Below, one piece after another: positions 26,817 through 35,979 of a DNA stretch of 64,000 bases. Source of the stretch: Polyangia bacterium. Its GTDB lineage: Bacteria; Myxococcota_A; Polyangia; Polyangiales; JAUICN01. Positions within the stretch are counted from its first letter, which is position 1. Each line of letters begins with the position of its first letter. The position numbers and the translations under genes were made by a program. Under the pieces are notes generated by a model that was not told the origin of the DNA, ran no database searches, and saw nothing but the letters and a program-made list of their open reading frames with translations. Location of the stretch: positions 111,617 to 175,616 of the forward strand of contig JAUICN010000009.1 of the NCBI GenBank assembly GCA_030427835.1. The letters are read 5' to 3'.

Positions 26817-27491
26817 TCATCGGGCTACGAACAGACGAAAGAGATCGCCCACGTTTTCAGAATGGTTGGCGATGTTTCCAATCTCTTCGAAGATTTTGAG
26901 CCACATGATGACCGCCACGGGGGACATCTCGTTTTCGATCTGGAAGAGTGTCTTGGCGAGCTGATCCTGGATCTTGTCGGTCTCATGCTCCTGGCGGGAA
27001 AGGGCATCGATGATGAGCGAGGTTTGCTCGGTGGCCCTTCCGCTAAAGCCGGAACTCAGTAGTGGCTCAAGGGTGTCCACGAGCTTGGCGGCGGTTTGTA
27101 CGCATTCCACCGAGGCCTGGACAAAACGTGTGAGGGGTTCTTGCAGTTTTTCGGGGACGTCCATGGGGCGCAGGGTGGCAAGCACGCCCACGTCCTCGGA
27201 TGCGTCTGCAATGCTGTCGATTTGGCGCACCAGGCGCAGCACGTCGCGCCTGTCCACGGGTAGGAACAGGCGGGTGGGCATGTTGGCGCGAATGTCGTTT
27301 TTTGCCTCGTCGGCCAGGCCCTCGAGTCGACTGATGGCCTTGGCCTGGCGCCGAACGGCGGGTTGGTCATCGTCGATCATGAGCCGCACCAGCTCCGGAA
27401 CCTGCATGCTGCATTCCAGGGCTCGCTCCATGAGTACGTTCACCCTTGAAAAGGGGCTTCGTGCAAGCAGGCGGGCGACGACGTTGCGCAT
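26817..27491 (-). CDS. DUF47/PhoU-like partner of the phosphate transporter
   Basis: A 224-aa cytoplasmic, all-helical protein of the PhoU-like DUF47 family. Typical blocks are Q-I-D-S-I-A-D-A-S-E-D-V-G, S-R-Q-E-H-E-T-D-K-I-Q-D-Q and I-F-E-E-I-G-N-I-A-N-H-S-E-N-V-G-D near the C-terminus. Members regulate the PiT permease or help it by binding metal clusters. It starts at ATG 27491 and lies directly upstream of pit on the same strand. Confidence 0.88.
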   Translation of the reverse strand: MRNVVARLLARSPFSRVNVLMERALECSMQVPELVRLMIDDDQPAVRRQAKAISRLEGLADEAKNDIRANMPTRLFLPVDRRDVLRLVRQIDSIADASEDVGVLATLRPMDVPEKLQEPLTRFVQASVECVQTAAKLVDTLEPLLSSGFSGRATEQTSLIIDALSRQEHETDKIQDQLAKTLFQIENEMSPVAVIMWLKIFEEIGNIANHSENVGDLFRLFVAR

Positions 27492-27638
27492 TTGGCGTGG
27501 TGTTAGCAGGGGGGGCCGGGGAAGACCAGACCGAACTCGGCCTCTTGTGTGACAGAACGGTTACAGAATCCCGGGGTGAGCTTGCGGACGTGGATCCGTT
27601 GGGTTTGACGGGGAGTGTGGAGCCACTAGCGTGGTGGG

Positions 27639-29072
27639 GTGGCGAGGGTAGTCGGTTCAGGGGGCCTTGGTTCAAGGGGTTCCGGATGGCGGGGGGTGCT
27701 GGCCCGGGCGGCGTCCTTGCTGCTGTTGATCTGTCTGGGGACGTGCCATCGGGCGGGGTTCGCGAACCCAGAGGTTCAAAACCCGAAGGTGGTGGAATCC
27801 GGTGGTCCCGGGCCGGCTCACGGGATTCGATCCCTTGAGGATGTGCAAGCCATGTCTGCACGTTCGCCCGGTTCTGGGCTCCTTTCTGGGCACCTTTCCG
27901 GGCACCTTTCTGGGCCGGGTTCCGGGTTTGCTCCAGGGGAGGTTTCTTTGGATCCCTGGTCGGGGGATCCTGAGGCGCTTGTTGCGTGGCACGGAGCGCT
28001 CACCCGGGCGAAGCGTGGTGAGGGTAAGGCACGGATGATGGTGTTTGGGGCGTCCCATGTGGCCAGCGACTGGATCACCAACCGCTTTCGGATGGTGCTG
28101 CAGAAGGCCTACGGGGACGGGGGGCCGGGTTGGGTGTTGCCGGTGCGCCCCTGGCGATCCTACCGGCACCGGATTGCCAATGTGCAAGGGAGCGCTGGGG
28201 ATTGGACCGTGCGTCGGATTCGCGCCCACGCCCATCGGCGGGATGCTTATGGTGTGGCAGGCGTGGCGTTCGACAGTGAATCCAAGGGCGCGTTTGGTTC
28301 GGTGGCCACTGCCCGGGTGCACCCCCTGGGCCGTACGGTGGGGCGGTTTGAGGTGCACTACTACGGGCAGCCCAGGGGGGGGAGCTTTGGGTTGGAGGTG
28401 GATGGAACGCCTGTTTCTGAGGTGAATACCCGGGTACGTGTCGCGGCGGCGAACGTGGCGGTGGTGGCGGTGGAGGATGGGGCCCATCGCCTGGATGTGA
28501 AGCTCAAGGGCAATGGCCCCGTGCGCCTGTTTGGGGTGGTGATGGAACGGGATGTTCCGGGGGTGGTGGTGGATACCCTTGGGGTGAACGGCGCCCGGGC
28601 GCAGTACTCCCTGTTGTGGGACGAAGCCGTGTTTGCGTTTCAAATGCGACAGCGTGCGCCGGACCTTGTGGTCATTGCCTACGGAACCAACGAATCGGGT
28701 GACGATGACGTGCCCATGGAGACCTACCGGTCGAAGTTGGTGAACGTGGTGCAACGGTTTCGGCAGGCGGCACCCCAGGCAACCTGTGTGTTGATGGGGC
28801 CGTCCGATCGCCCGTTCCGTTCCGAGGATGGGGAGGGTGACTTTGCCCTGGAACCCCGTGAGCGCACGGAGGAGATTGTGGCGGTGCAGCGTGAGGTTTC
28901 GGCACAGCAGGGCTGTGCGTTTTTCGATCTGTTTGGGTTCATGGGCGGACACCTTTCCATGGACCAATGGGTGGCGGAGGGGCTGGGTGCTCCAGATTTT
29001 ATTCACTTCACCCGCCGGGGCTATGAACGGGTGGCGGATGCCATGCTCCTGAAGTTGGATCTGCCCCAGTAG
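27639..29072 (+). CDS. SGNH/GDSL-type hydrolase or O-acyltransferase (first of two flanking an MBOAT gene)
   Basis: A 477-aa exported protein. A hydrophobic segment (residues about 22-36, ending L-I-C-L-G-T-C) suggests a signal peptide or lipid anchor. A Ser/Gly-rich linker encoded by a 12-bp tandem repeat follows. The SGNH blocks are F-G-A-S-H-V-A-S-D (nucleophile Ser kept, the usual Asp of GDS is Ala), Y-G-T-N-E (block III Asn) and D-F-I-H-F-T (catalytic Asp and His). Between blocks I and III lies a beta-rich insert (F-E-V-H-Y-Y-G-Q) resembling a carbohydrate-binding sandwich. With the MBOAT gene 15 bp downstream it probably O-acylates an exported glycan; specificity is unknown. GTG start tentative. 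Confidence 0.75.
   Translation: MARVVGSGGLGSRGSGWRGVLARAASLLLLICLGTCHRAGFANPEVQNPKVVESGGPGPAHGIRSLEDVQAMSARSPGSGLLSGHLSGHLSGPGSGFAPGEVSLDPWSGDPEALVAWHGALTRAKRGEGKARMMVFGASHVASDWITNRFRMVLQKAYGDGGPGWVLPVRPWRSYRHRIANVQGSAGDWTVRRIRAHAHRRDAYGVAGVAFDSESKGAFGSVATARVHPLGRTVGRFEVHYYGQPRGGSFGLEVDGTPVSEVNTRVRVAAANVAVVAVEDGAHRLDVKLKGNGPVRLFGVVMERDVPGVVVDTLGVNGARAQYSLLWDEAVFAFQMRQRAPDLVVIAYGTNESGDDDVPMETYRSKLVNVVQRFRQAAPQATCVLMGPSDRPFRSEDGEGDFALEPRERTEEIVAVQREVSAQQGCAFFDLFGFMGGHLSMDQWVAEGLGAPDFIHFTRRGYERVADAMLLKLDLPQ
27883..27918 (+). repeat. 12-bp tandem repeat, three units, in frame in the first SGNH gene
   Basis: The unit CTTTCTGGGCAC recurs three times with one or two substitutions, encoding L-S-G-H-L-S-G-H-L-S-G-P in the linker after the signal region. 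The repeat lies outside the catalytic domain. Confidence 0.75.
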
Positions 29073-29087
29073 ATGGACTGATTCCAT

Positions 29088-30512
29088 ATGCTTTTTCACA
29101 GCGTCGACTATGTGTTGTTTCTGGGGATTGGGGTGCTGGGTTTTTGGTCCCTGCTTCGGTGGCCTTTCGTGCGCTCAGGATTTTTGTGGATCCTGTCGTG
29201 CCTTTTCTACATGGCCTGGCACCCGGCCTACATTGGCTTGATATTGGGATCCACAGCCCTGGACTTTGTGGCGGGCATTCGCATTGCGGACAGCAAAACC
29301 ACAGGGGCCCGCCGGTCCTGGTTGACCGTAAGTTTGCTTGGCAACCTGGGAGTTCTGGGAACGTTTAAGTATTTTAACTTTGCATCCAGTGTGGTCGGGC
29401 AGGCCTGTGCCGCACTGGGTTGGCCTGTCGATGTGCCCCTGTTGGACGTGCTGCTCCCCGTGGGGATTTCGTTCTACACGTTTCAAACCATGAGTTACAC
29501 GGTGGATGTGTACCGGGGCACGCTTGCGGCCGAACGGTCACCGGTACGGTTTGCACTTTTTGTGTCCTATTTTCCCCAGTTGGTGGCGGGGCCCATTGTG
29601 CGTGCCAGTGAGTTTCTTCCCCAGTTGGCACGGACGCCTGCGTTGTCCAAAACACAGGTGGGGCGAGGTTTGTTTTGGATTGCCACGGGCCTTGTGAAGA
29701 AGGTGGCGGTGGCCGACCTGCTGAGTGTGAATTTGGTGGATCGTGTGTTTGGTCACCCGGAGTTGTATTCGGGGGCGGAGGTATTGGTGGCGCTCTACGG
29801 GTTCACCATGCAGATGTATTGCGATTTTTCGGGGTACACAGACGTGGCCCGGGGTTCGGGGTTGCTCATGGGGTTTGAGCTTCCCCAGAACTTCGATCGG
29901 CCCTACGGCGCGTCCAACCCGGCGGAGTTTTGGCGGCGCTGGCACATGACCCTTTCGCGCTGGATCCGTGACTATCTCTACTTCCCCTTGGGGGGCAGCC
30001 GTACGGGGCCGGTACGCGCTTACGTGAATCTGGCCCTGACCATGTTCCTGATGGGGCTGTGGCATGGGGCCTCATGGACGTTTGTTTGGTACGGGCTTTT
30101 GCAGGCGCTGGCCATGGTGGTGCACCGCCTGTTCCACCGTTGGCGTGTTCGAAAGGGCCTGTTGAATCATCCGGCGCCCTGGGTGCGTCCCATGGGAGTG
30201 TTTCTTTGCCTGCAGTTTGTGGTGTTTTCCCGGATTCTCTTTCGGGCGGAGGACATGGACAACGCCCGGGCGGTGGTGGCGCGACTGATGAGCGGTTCCT
30301 GGTCGTTGATGCAGGTACCCCTGTGGCTTGGGGTCCTTTTGGGGGTGGCGTTTGCGTTGCATTACACGCCCAGGCGTTGGATAGGGAGCTTGCAGGCGTG
30401 GTTTGAGGAACGGCGAGCCTGGGTGCAGGGCCTTCTTTTATGGGGCGTGGGCCTGGTGTTGGCGAGGGTGGCCACCACCGAGGTTGTGCCGTACATCTAC
30501 TTCCAGTTTTGA
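29088..30512 (+). CDS. MBOAT family O-acyltransferase (AlgI/PatA-like)
   Basis: A 474-aa polytopic membrane protein with about 11 helices. The MBOAT core is W-R-R-W-H-M-T-L-S-R-W-I-R-D-Y-L-Y-F-P-L-G-G near residue 285. It is followed by the invariant His in G-L-W-H-G-A-S-W near residue 325. D-F-S-G-Y-T-D-V-A-R-G is also typical of AlgI. The family passes acyl groups across the membrane to a periplasmic transferase, which here would be one or both SGNH proteins. It starts with ATG 15 bp after the first SGNH gene; the second SGNH gene begins 79 bp later. Its stop codon lies inside a 15-bp tandem duplication. Confidence 0.92.
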   Translation: MLFHSVDYVLFLGIGVLGFWSLLRWPFVRSGFLWILSCLFYMAWHPAYIGLILGSTALDFVAGIRIADSKTTGARRSWLTVSLLGNLGVLGTFKYFNFASSVVGQACAALGWPVDVPLLDVLLPVGISFYTFQTMSYTVDVYRGTLAAERSPVRFALFVSYFPQLVAGPIVRASEFLPQLARTPALSKTQVGRGLFWIATGLVKKVAVADLLSVNLVDRVFGHPELYSGAEVLVALYGFTMQMYCDFSGYTDVARGSGLLMGFELPQNFDRPYGASNPAEFWRRWHMTLSRWIRDYLYFPLGGSRTGPVRAYVNLALTMFLMGLWHGASWTFVWYGLLQALAMVVHRLFHRWRVRKGLLNHPAPWVRPMGVFLCLQFVVFSRILFRAEDMDNARAVVARLMSGSWSLMQVPLWLGVLLGVAFALHYTPRRWIGSLQAWFEERRAWVQGLLLWGVGLVLARVATTEVVPYIYFQF

Positions 30513-30534
30513 CCTGGCAAGTTTTGACCTGGCA
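30505..30534 (+). repeat. 15-bp tandem duplication spanning the MBOAT stop codon
   Basis: AGTTTTGACCTGGCA is present twice without a mismatch (30505-30519 and 30520-30534). The TGA of the MBOAT gene (30510-30512) is in the first unit, so the second unit is a copy of the gene end placed in the intergenic region. Confidence 0.9.
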
Positions 30535-30591
30535 GTTCAAAAACGAGCATTTTTCGGCAACAGAGTGTCTATCCAAGCGAAACCACAATCG

Positions 30592-32094
30592 ATGAAATCC
30601 TCCCACGCCCATCTGGGGTGGGTGAGTGCCGTATTGGTGGTGGGATTGGCGCTTCCCTATGCGATGGATTTCGGTGGGGGTGAATTTGGGGGCCTGGATC
30701 GGTTTCGTGCCTGGGGGCCCGGTGAGGTTCCGCTTGGAAGCCTGTGGGAGTCCTGGGGGCAGCGCAGTTTCAGGGGGCTGAGCGGTTCTGTGGGGCAGGG
30801 CAGTTCCCGGGGTGTGGACCCTGGTGCGCTGGGAGATGCGGTGGAGAAGGAACTTCAGGGCTCCAACTCCGGCCTTGTTTCGACGGGCACGGATGGGGGT
30901 GGATCCGAACGTGGGCCTGGGTTGCTTCCGCCAGCGCTTCGTATTGCGCCTAGCGAGTACGATGGGGTGGAGGTGGAGATTGAGAACCCGGGTGCGCTGC
31001 GGCCGTTTTTCGACCGACTGAAGCGGACCGGGCAGGGCCACCGTGAGCTTACCCGTGTGGCTCACTACGGGGATTCCAGCATTGCCACCGATCTGATCAC
31101 GCACACCGTCCGTCGCCGTTTGCAAACCCGCTTTGGGGACGGTGGCCATGGTTTTGTGTTGGTACACCGCGGCAGTATGCCCTACGGCCATCGCGATATT
31201 CAGCACCGCTCTTCGGGGTGGGAGCTTCGCCAGCTGGTGGCAAGTCAGGATCGATTGGGGCTCTACGGGTACGGGGGAGTGGCGTTTCTTGCACTCGAGG
31301 GTGCCCAGTTGACGGTGGGATCGGACGTGGACGCGCCAGTGGGCAAGCGGGTCTCCCTGTTCCAGGTGTATTACCGAAGGGATGGGCGCGGTGGAAAGCT
31401 CGCTTACTGGGTGGATGGGGGAGAAAAGCAGGTGCTCGATACCCGGGGTGAAACGGGGGACGCCGTTCATTCCATTGCCGTGGAGGATGGGGATCATTCC
31501 CTGCGCATGCGGTATTCGGGTGGGGGGCGTGTTCGTTTGTACGGGGTGGTGTTGGAGCGCCCGGGCCCCGGCGTGGTGTACGACTCCCTGGGCCTGGTTG
31601 GGGCCCGGGCCCGCCGGTTGCTGAACTTTGATGGGCCCCATTTCCGTGGCCAACTTGCCAAGCGGTCTCCGGATTTGGTGGTGCTGGGGTTTGGGGGCAA
31701 CGAGGCGGACGATCCGCTTAAACGCATGCAGGATTATGTGGAGGTGTTTGGTCGGGTGATCGATCGTGTGCGTAGGGACAAACCCGGTCGGGCCTGTCTG
31801 GTGATGGCACCCCTGGATCAGGCCCATCGCGATCGCTTTGGGCGGGTGGTGACCATGGAAACGGTGCCGTTTATTGTGGAATCCCAACGGGCGGCGGCCC
31901 GTGCCAAGGGCTGTGCGTTTTACAACACGTTTGAGGCCATGGGCGGCGATGGCGCCATGGCCCGCTGGTCGCGGGCGCGACCTAGGCTTGCGCTTACGGA
32001 CTATCGGCATGCGACGCCTGCGGGCTATGAGGTGATCGGTGGCCTGTACTACAGGGCGCTACTCAAGGCATTTGCCGAATATTTGAACCCGTAG
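30592..32094 (+). CDS. SGNH/GDSL-type hydrolase or O-acyltransferase (second copy)
   Basis: A 500-aa exported protein, paralogous in layout to the first SGNH protein. ATG 30592 opens a helix (G-W-V-S-A-V-L-V-V-G-L-A-L-P-Y) that should act as a signal anchor. A Gly/Ser-rich linker leads to Y-G-D-S-S-I-A-T-D (block I with the normal Asp), a beta-rich insert (F-Q-V-Y-Y-R-R-D-G-R-G-G), F-G-G-N-E (block III) and D-Y-R-H-A-T (block V). All three catalytic positions are present. With the MBOAT protein it probably forms a trans-membrane O-acetylation route, by analogy with AlgI/AlgJ/AlgX. The next gene is 48 bp away. Confidence 0.8.
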   Translation: MKSSHAHLGWVSAVLVVGLALPYAMDFGGGEFGGLDRFRAWGPGEVPLGSLWESWGQRSFRGLSGSVGQGSSRGVDPGALGDAVEKELQGSNSGLVSTGTDGGGSERGPGLLPPALRIAPSEYDGVEVEIENPGALRPFFDRLKRTGQGHRELTRVAHYGDSSIATDLITHTVRRRLQTRFGDGGHGFVLVHRGSMPYGHRDIQHRSSGWELRQLVASQDRLGLYGYGGVAFLALEGAQLTVGSDVDAPVGKRVSLFQVYYRRDGRGGKLAYWVDGGEKQVLDTRGETGDAVHSIAVEDGDHSLRMRYSGGGRVRLYGVVLERPGPGVVYDSLGLVGARARRLLNFDGPHFRGQLAKRSPDLVVLGFGGNEADDPLKRMQDYVEVFGRVIDRVRRDKPGRACLVMAPLDQAHRDRFGRVVTMETVPFIVESQRAAARAKGCAFYNTFEAMGGDGAMARWSRARPRLALTDYRHATPAGYEVIGGLYYRALLKAFAEYLNP

Positions 32095-32142
32095 GGAATG
32101 AAAAGGAGATGACAACCGACGGTAGGTAGGTAACGTGCGGCT

Positions 32143-33672
32143 GTGGATGATGTTGTGGACGGATCAGGCGCTTCGGTGAATCCAGAGGGCTCGGACATTG
32201 TGGCTGCGGTGGATCTGGGGTCCAACAGCTTTCACCTCTTGGTGGCCCAGGCCACGGGTGGACAGGTTCAGGTGGTGGACCGTCTGCGTGAACGGGTGGC
32301 CTTGGCTGCGGGCCTGGATCGGCGGGGCGCACTCACCCCGCAGGCCCAGGATCGGGCATTGGTGGCCCTTGAGCGGATGGGCCAGCGGTTGCGGGGGATG
32401 GACGGGAGCCGGGTGCGGGTGGTGGGCACCAATACCTTCCGTCAGGCACGCAACGCAGATGCCTTTGTGGAGGAGGCGGAGGCCGCACTGGGGTTTCCCA
32501 TCGAGATTATCTCCGGGCGCGAGGAGGCCCGGCTGATTTACCTGGGGGTGTTTCAGGAGCTTCCGGTGTTGCAGGAACCCAGGCTTGTCATTGATATTGG
32601 GGGTGGGAGCACCGAGTGCATCGTCGGGCAGGGATCCACGATTGTGGATGCCCACAGTTTGCATATGGGGTGCGTGTCCTTTCAGCGGTTTTTTCCGGAC
32701 GGGCAGGTGACTGCGGAACATATGGAAGCGGCGGTGATGGCAGCGTCGCTTGAGTTGCAGCCCATTGAACAGTTGCTGCGCCAATACGGATGGAAGGAGG
32801 CCGTGGGTTCCTCAGGGACGGTCACCTCCATGGAGTTGATTCAGCGGGCCAATGGCTGGACCGATGATGGTATTACCCGCAAGGGGTTGCGCCGGGTGGT
32901 GCGGGCCATTGTGGAAGCCGGTAGGGTGGACGACATTCAGCTGGACGGAATGGCCCGGGAGCGTTCCACGGTTTTGCCTGGAGGGGTGGCGATTTTGCAG
33001 GCCCTGTTTGAGCGTCTAAATATCGATCGGTTGCAGGTGTCCAAGGGGGCCATGCGTGAGGGCATTGTGGATGATCTGTTGGGGCGCCTGCACCACAGGG
33101 ATGTGCGCGACGAGACGGTGCGTGGACTGCAGGTGCGGTATGGGGTGGATGTGACGCAAGCCCAACGTGTGGAGGATACTGCAGCGGAACTGTTGGGGCA
33201 GGTGGCCGTGGATTGGGATTTGACGGATGCTTCCTGTGCGCTGTTTTTACGTTGGGCGTGCCGGTTGCATGAGATTGGAAAGGCGGTGGCTTTCAGCGGC
33301 TACCACAAGCATGGTGGGTACCTGGTGCGGTTTGGAGACCTGGCGGGTTTCTCCCTGACCGGGCGGCAAGTGGTGGGGGAGCTGGTGCGACAACATCGAC
33401 GGAAATTCCGTGTGGACCGTTTCTCGGAGCTGCCAGCCCGTTGGGGGAAGCCTGCGCTTCGGCTCACGTTGTTGATGCGGTTGGCCGTGCTGTTGCGCCG
33501 TGCAAGGGATGGATCGGACTTGCCTCCAGTACGATTGCAGGTGCGCAAGAGGGATCTGGGGCTGGAGTTTCCTCCCCAATGGCTGGATGATCATCCGTTG
33601 ACGGTGGCTGACTTGCGACGGGAGGCTGAGTTCCTTTCCATGGGTGGGTTGTCCCTTCGGTGGGTCTCGTGA
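32143..33672 (+). CDS. Ppx/GppA family phosphatase
   Basis: A 509-aa cytoplasmic enzyme. Exopolyphosphatase or guanosine pentaphosphate phosphatase activity is the family function. ASKHA motifs: V-A-A-V-D-L-G-S-N-S-F-H-L-L (phosphate 1) and L-V-I-D-I-G-G-G-S-T-E (phosphate 2). The S-G-R-E-E-A-R-L-I-Y-L-G segment is diagnostic. The C-terminal HD-like domain (C-R-L-H-E-I-G-K) distinguishes long Ppx/GppA proteins. The start is a GTG and upstream alternatives cannot be excluded. The last 13 bases overlap the MATE gene, so the two are likely cotranscribed. Confidence 0.92.
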   Translation: MDDVVDGSGASVNPEGSDIVAAVDLGSNSFHLLVAQATGGQVQVVDRLRERVALAAGLDRRGALTPQAQDRALVALERMGQRLRGMDGSRVRVVGTNTFRQARNADAFVEEAEAALGFPIEIISGREEARLIYLGVFQELPVLQEPRLVIDIGGGSTECIVGQGSTIVDAHSLHMGCVSFQRFFPDGQVTAEHMEAAVMAASLELQPIEQLLRQYGWKEAVGSSGTVTSMELIQRANGWTDDGITRKGLRRVVRAIVEAGRVDDIQLDGMARERSTVLPGGVAILQALFERLNIDRLQVSKGAMREGIVDDLLGRLHHRDVRDETVRGLQVRYGVDVTQAQRVEDTAAELLGQVAVDWDLTDASCALFLRWACRLHEIGKAVAFSGYHKHGGYLVRFGDLAGFSLTGRQVVGELVRQHRRKFRVDRFSELPARWGKPALRLTLLMRLAVLLRRARDGSDLPPVRLQVRKRDLGLEFPPQWLDDHPLTVADLRREAEFLSMGGLSLRWVS

Positions 33673-35000
33673 ATCGGGAGACCACCGCCCGGTGGCGTAA
33701 GGTACTCACGCTCGCGCTACCCATCATGGGCGGCATGCTTTCCCAAAACGTGTTGAATCTGGTGGACTCCGCCATGGTGGGGGTATTGGGCGATGCCTCC
33801 CTGGCAGCGGTGGGCATGGGGGGCATGGTGAACTTCGTGGTGTCCTCGTTTATCATGGGCATGAGTTCTGGTGTGCAGGCCATGGCTTCCCGGCGTTTGG
33901 GTGAAGGCAAGAAATCGGAGACTGCCGTTCCCCTGAATGGTGGCCTTCTGTTGGTACTGGCCATTGCGGTGCCCTGGTCCTGTGTGGTGTGGCTTTTGGT
34001 TCCGAGTTTCTTTCCCTGGCTTGTGGATGATCCCGAGGTGGTTGGGATTGGGGTGCCCTACCTGCAAACTCGGGTGGTGGCCATGACGGCGCTTGGGATG
34101 AATTTTGCGTTCCGTGGCTACTGGAACGCGGTGAACCGGTCGTCGCTTTACATGCGCACATTGGTGTTCATGCACGTGATCAACATCGCCCTGAATGGGC
34201 TTCTGATTTACGGGCTTTGGGGATTGCCGAAAATGGGAGCGGTGGGTGCGGGGTGGGCGTCTGCCATTTCCACGTGGCTTGGAACGGGGTACTACTTCTA
34301 TTTGGGCTTTCGCCGGGCAAGGCCCGCGGGGTTTCTGCGGGGACTGCCCCACGGCCAGGTGTTTTCAGGAATGATGCGTTTGGCCATTCCCACAGGCATG
34401 CAGCAGTTGTTCTTTGCCCTGGGAATGACTGTGTTCCATTGGATCGTGGGGCAGCTTGGCACCCGCGAGTTGGCCGCGACCAGTGTGTTGGTGACCCTGC
34501 TTTTGGTGGGTGTGTTGCCGGGCATGGGGTTTGGTTTGGCAGGTATGTCGCTTGTGGGACAGGCCCTGGGGCGAAAGGACGTGGCGGATGCACGGTTGTG
34601 GGGTTGGCAGGTGGCAGCGCTGGCCTCGGCGGTGGTCTCTGTGCTGATGATCCCTGGGTTGATTGCCCCCCACTGGATCCTGGGGGTGTTTTTGCACGAT
34701 CCGGTGACATTGGGGTTGGCAGAGGGCCCCCTGAGGCTTCTGGCCCTGACCCTGGGCCTGGACGCGGTGGGCATGGTGTTGATGAACGCGTTGTTTGGCG
34801 CGGGAGACAACCGACGGGTGATGTGGATTTCCATCGGTTTGCAGTGGGGTCTTTTTCTCCCGTGCATTTATCTTGTGGGACCGGTGCTCGGGTGGGGCTT
34901 TTCTTGGATTTGGACGTTTCAGGTGGGCTACCGGCTGATTCAAACGGCGTTGTTCTCATGGTTGTGGCGCGGTGGCGGTTGGACTGCGATTCGGGTGTAG
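33660..35000 (+). CDS. MATE family efflux transporter
   Basis: A 446-aa membrane protein with 12 helices in two similar halves. P-I-M-G-G-M-L-S-Q-N-V-L-N-L-V-D-S-A-M-V-G opens the N-terminal half, and P-T-G-M-Q-Q-L-F-F-A-L-G-M with F-G-A-G-D-N-R-R marks the second. It exports drugs or metabolites using a proton or sodium gradient. GTG 33660 is given; a GTG at 33669 would make the common 4-bp overlap with the Ppx/GppA stop. Degenerate CTGG-type repeats follow its stop. Confidence 0.92.
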   Translation: MGLVNRETTARWRKVLTLALPIMGGMLSQNVLNLVDSAMVGVLGDASLAAVGMGGMVNFVVSSFIMGMSSGVQAMASRRLGEGKKSETAVPLNGGLLLVLAIAVPWSCVVWLLVPSFFPWLVDDPEVVGIGVPYLQTRVVAMTALGMNFAFRGYWNAVNRSSLYMRTLVFMHVINIALNGLLIYGLWGLPKMGAVGAGWASAISTWLGTGYYFYLGFRRARPAGFLRGLPHGQVFSGMMRLAIPTGMQQLFFALGMTVFHWIVGQLGTRELAATSVLVTLLLVGVLPGMGFGLAGMSLVGQALGRKDVADARLWGWQVAALASAVVSVLMIPGLIAPHWILGVFLHDPVTLGLAEGPLRLLALTLGLDAVGMVLMNALFGAGDNRRVMWISIGLQWGLFLPCIYLVGPVLGWGFSWIWTFQVGYRLIQTALFSWLWRGGGWTAIRV

Positions 35001-35010
35001 CGAGCGGGTC

Positions 35011-35069
35011 CTGTCTGGCTGCTGGTCTGGCTACTGGCCTGGCCGCTGGTCTGGCTGCTGGGTTGGGCG
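35011..35069 (+). repeat. Degenerate 12-bp CTGG-rich tandem repeat, about 4.5 units
   Basis: Units close to CTGGTCTGGCTG repeat from 10 bases after the MATE stop. Individual units differ at 1-3 positions. The array lies in the 118-bp gap before the methyltransferase gene. Confidence 0.8.
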
Positions 35070-35118
35070 CGGATTGGCATCACCTTGATCCACCCTGTGG
35101 CGCGTTTAAGGTGGCTGG

Positions 35119-35979
35119 ATGCGATTGTGGACCCTGCGAGAAACGCGGCACCTTCTTTTGTTGTCGGTCACACTGGTTGTGGTTGCGGCCGTGACGCTGT
35201 TGGTTGGCGACAGGTTGTTTCCATCGTGGGTTCCCGGACTTTCCATATTGGTGGTGACCCTTGCGGGTTTGGTCTGGTTGGGTGGCCTAGGGTTGTCGAT
35301 TCGACGCCAGCTGGTGGGCTGGTTGGAGTATGAGCGTTTCCAACAGCAGGCGTTGCATGCCATTCACAGCATCTTGCCCATCCGGGCGCCGCTTGCGCCC
35401 ATGACCTCTTGGGCGGCCACGCCGGGGTTCATCGCCACGGTGTTGGAGCACCTGCAACGGGCGCGGCGAAAAAGGGGATCTGATCTGACGGTCGTGGAGT
35501 GTGGCAGTGGAGTGTCCACGGTGGTGACGGCCTACGCACTGGAGATGATGGGAAGTGGAAGAGTCATTTCACTCGATCACGATGACGCCTACGGGAAGGT
35601 GACAAGCGAACGACTCTTGGATCACGGTTTGCAGGCCTTCGGCCAGGTGATCCATGCGCCCCTGAAGGACGTTACGATCCAGGGTGACGGGTTCCCCTGG
35701 TACGACTTGGACCAACTCACGTTGGAGGGAACCATTGACTTGTTGGTGGTGGATGGGCCACCGGAGTCGACGCGCTCCTGGGCTCGCTACCCGGCGTTTC
35801 CCCTGCTCGTGGACCGGCTTTCGGACGAGGCCTGGATTTTGGTGGATGACGCTGGGCGCCCGGATGAACGGGCGTCGGTGGAATCCTGGGTGCGCGAATC
35901 GGGCGGGCAACTCACGGCCCGGTTTGTGGATTCGGGCAAGGGCATGGCCGTGTGCCATTTTCGCCGTACGTCCTCCTGA
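35119..35979 (+). CDS. Membrane-anchored class I SAM methyltransferase
   Basis: A 286-aa protein with two N-terminal helices (about residues 12-28 and 38-60) and a cytoplasmic Rossmann domain. V-V-E-C-G-S-G-V-S-T is motif I, I-S-L-D-H-D-D-A-Y motif II, and L-L-V-V-D-G-P-P-E motif IV. The order matches Methyltransf_24 or FkbM-like O-methyltransferases. The substrate is unknown; the anchor suggests a membrane-proximal glycan or lipid. Its TGA is the first of three tandem TGAAC units. Confidence 0.78.
   Translation: MRLWTLRETRHLLLLSVTLVVVAAVTLLVGDRLFPSWVPGLSILVVTLAGLVWLGGLGLSIRRQLVGWLEYERFQQQALHAIHSILPIRAPLAPMTSWAATPGFIATVLEHLQRARRKRGSDLTVVECGSGVSTVVTAYALEMMGSGRVISLDHDDAYGKVTSERLLDHGLQAFGQVIHAPLKDVTIQGDGFPWYDLDQLTLEGTIDLLVVDGPPESTRSWARYPAFPLLVDRLSDEAWILVDDAGRPDERASVESWVRESGGQLTARFVDSGKGMAVCHFRRTSS

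Noticed and set aside
29866..32010. 714-codon open frame on the minus strand across the MBOAT and second SGNH genes
   Set aside because: A His/Pro/Arg-rich translation typical of antisense to high-GC genes; both plus-strand genes have clear family motifs.
35011..35069. CTGG-rich array as a CRISPR or protein-coding repeat
   Set aside because: Units are 12 bp with no unique spacers, and the frame across it has no start linked to a gene.
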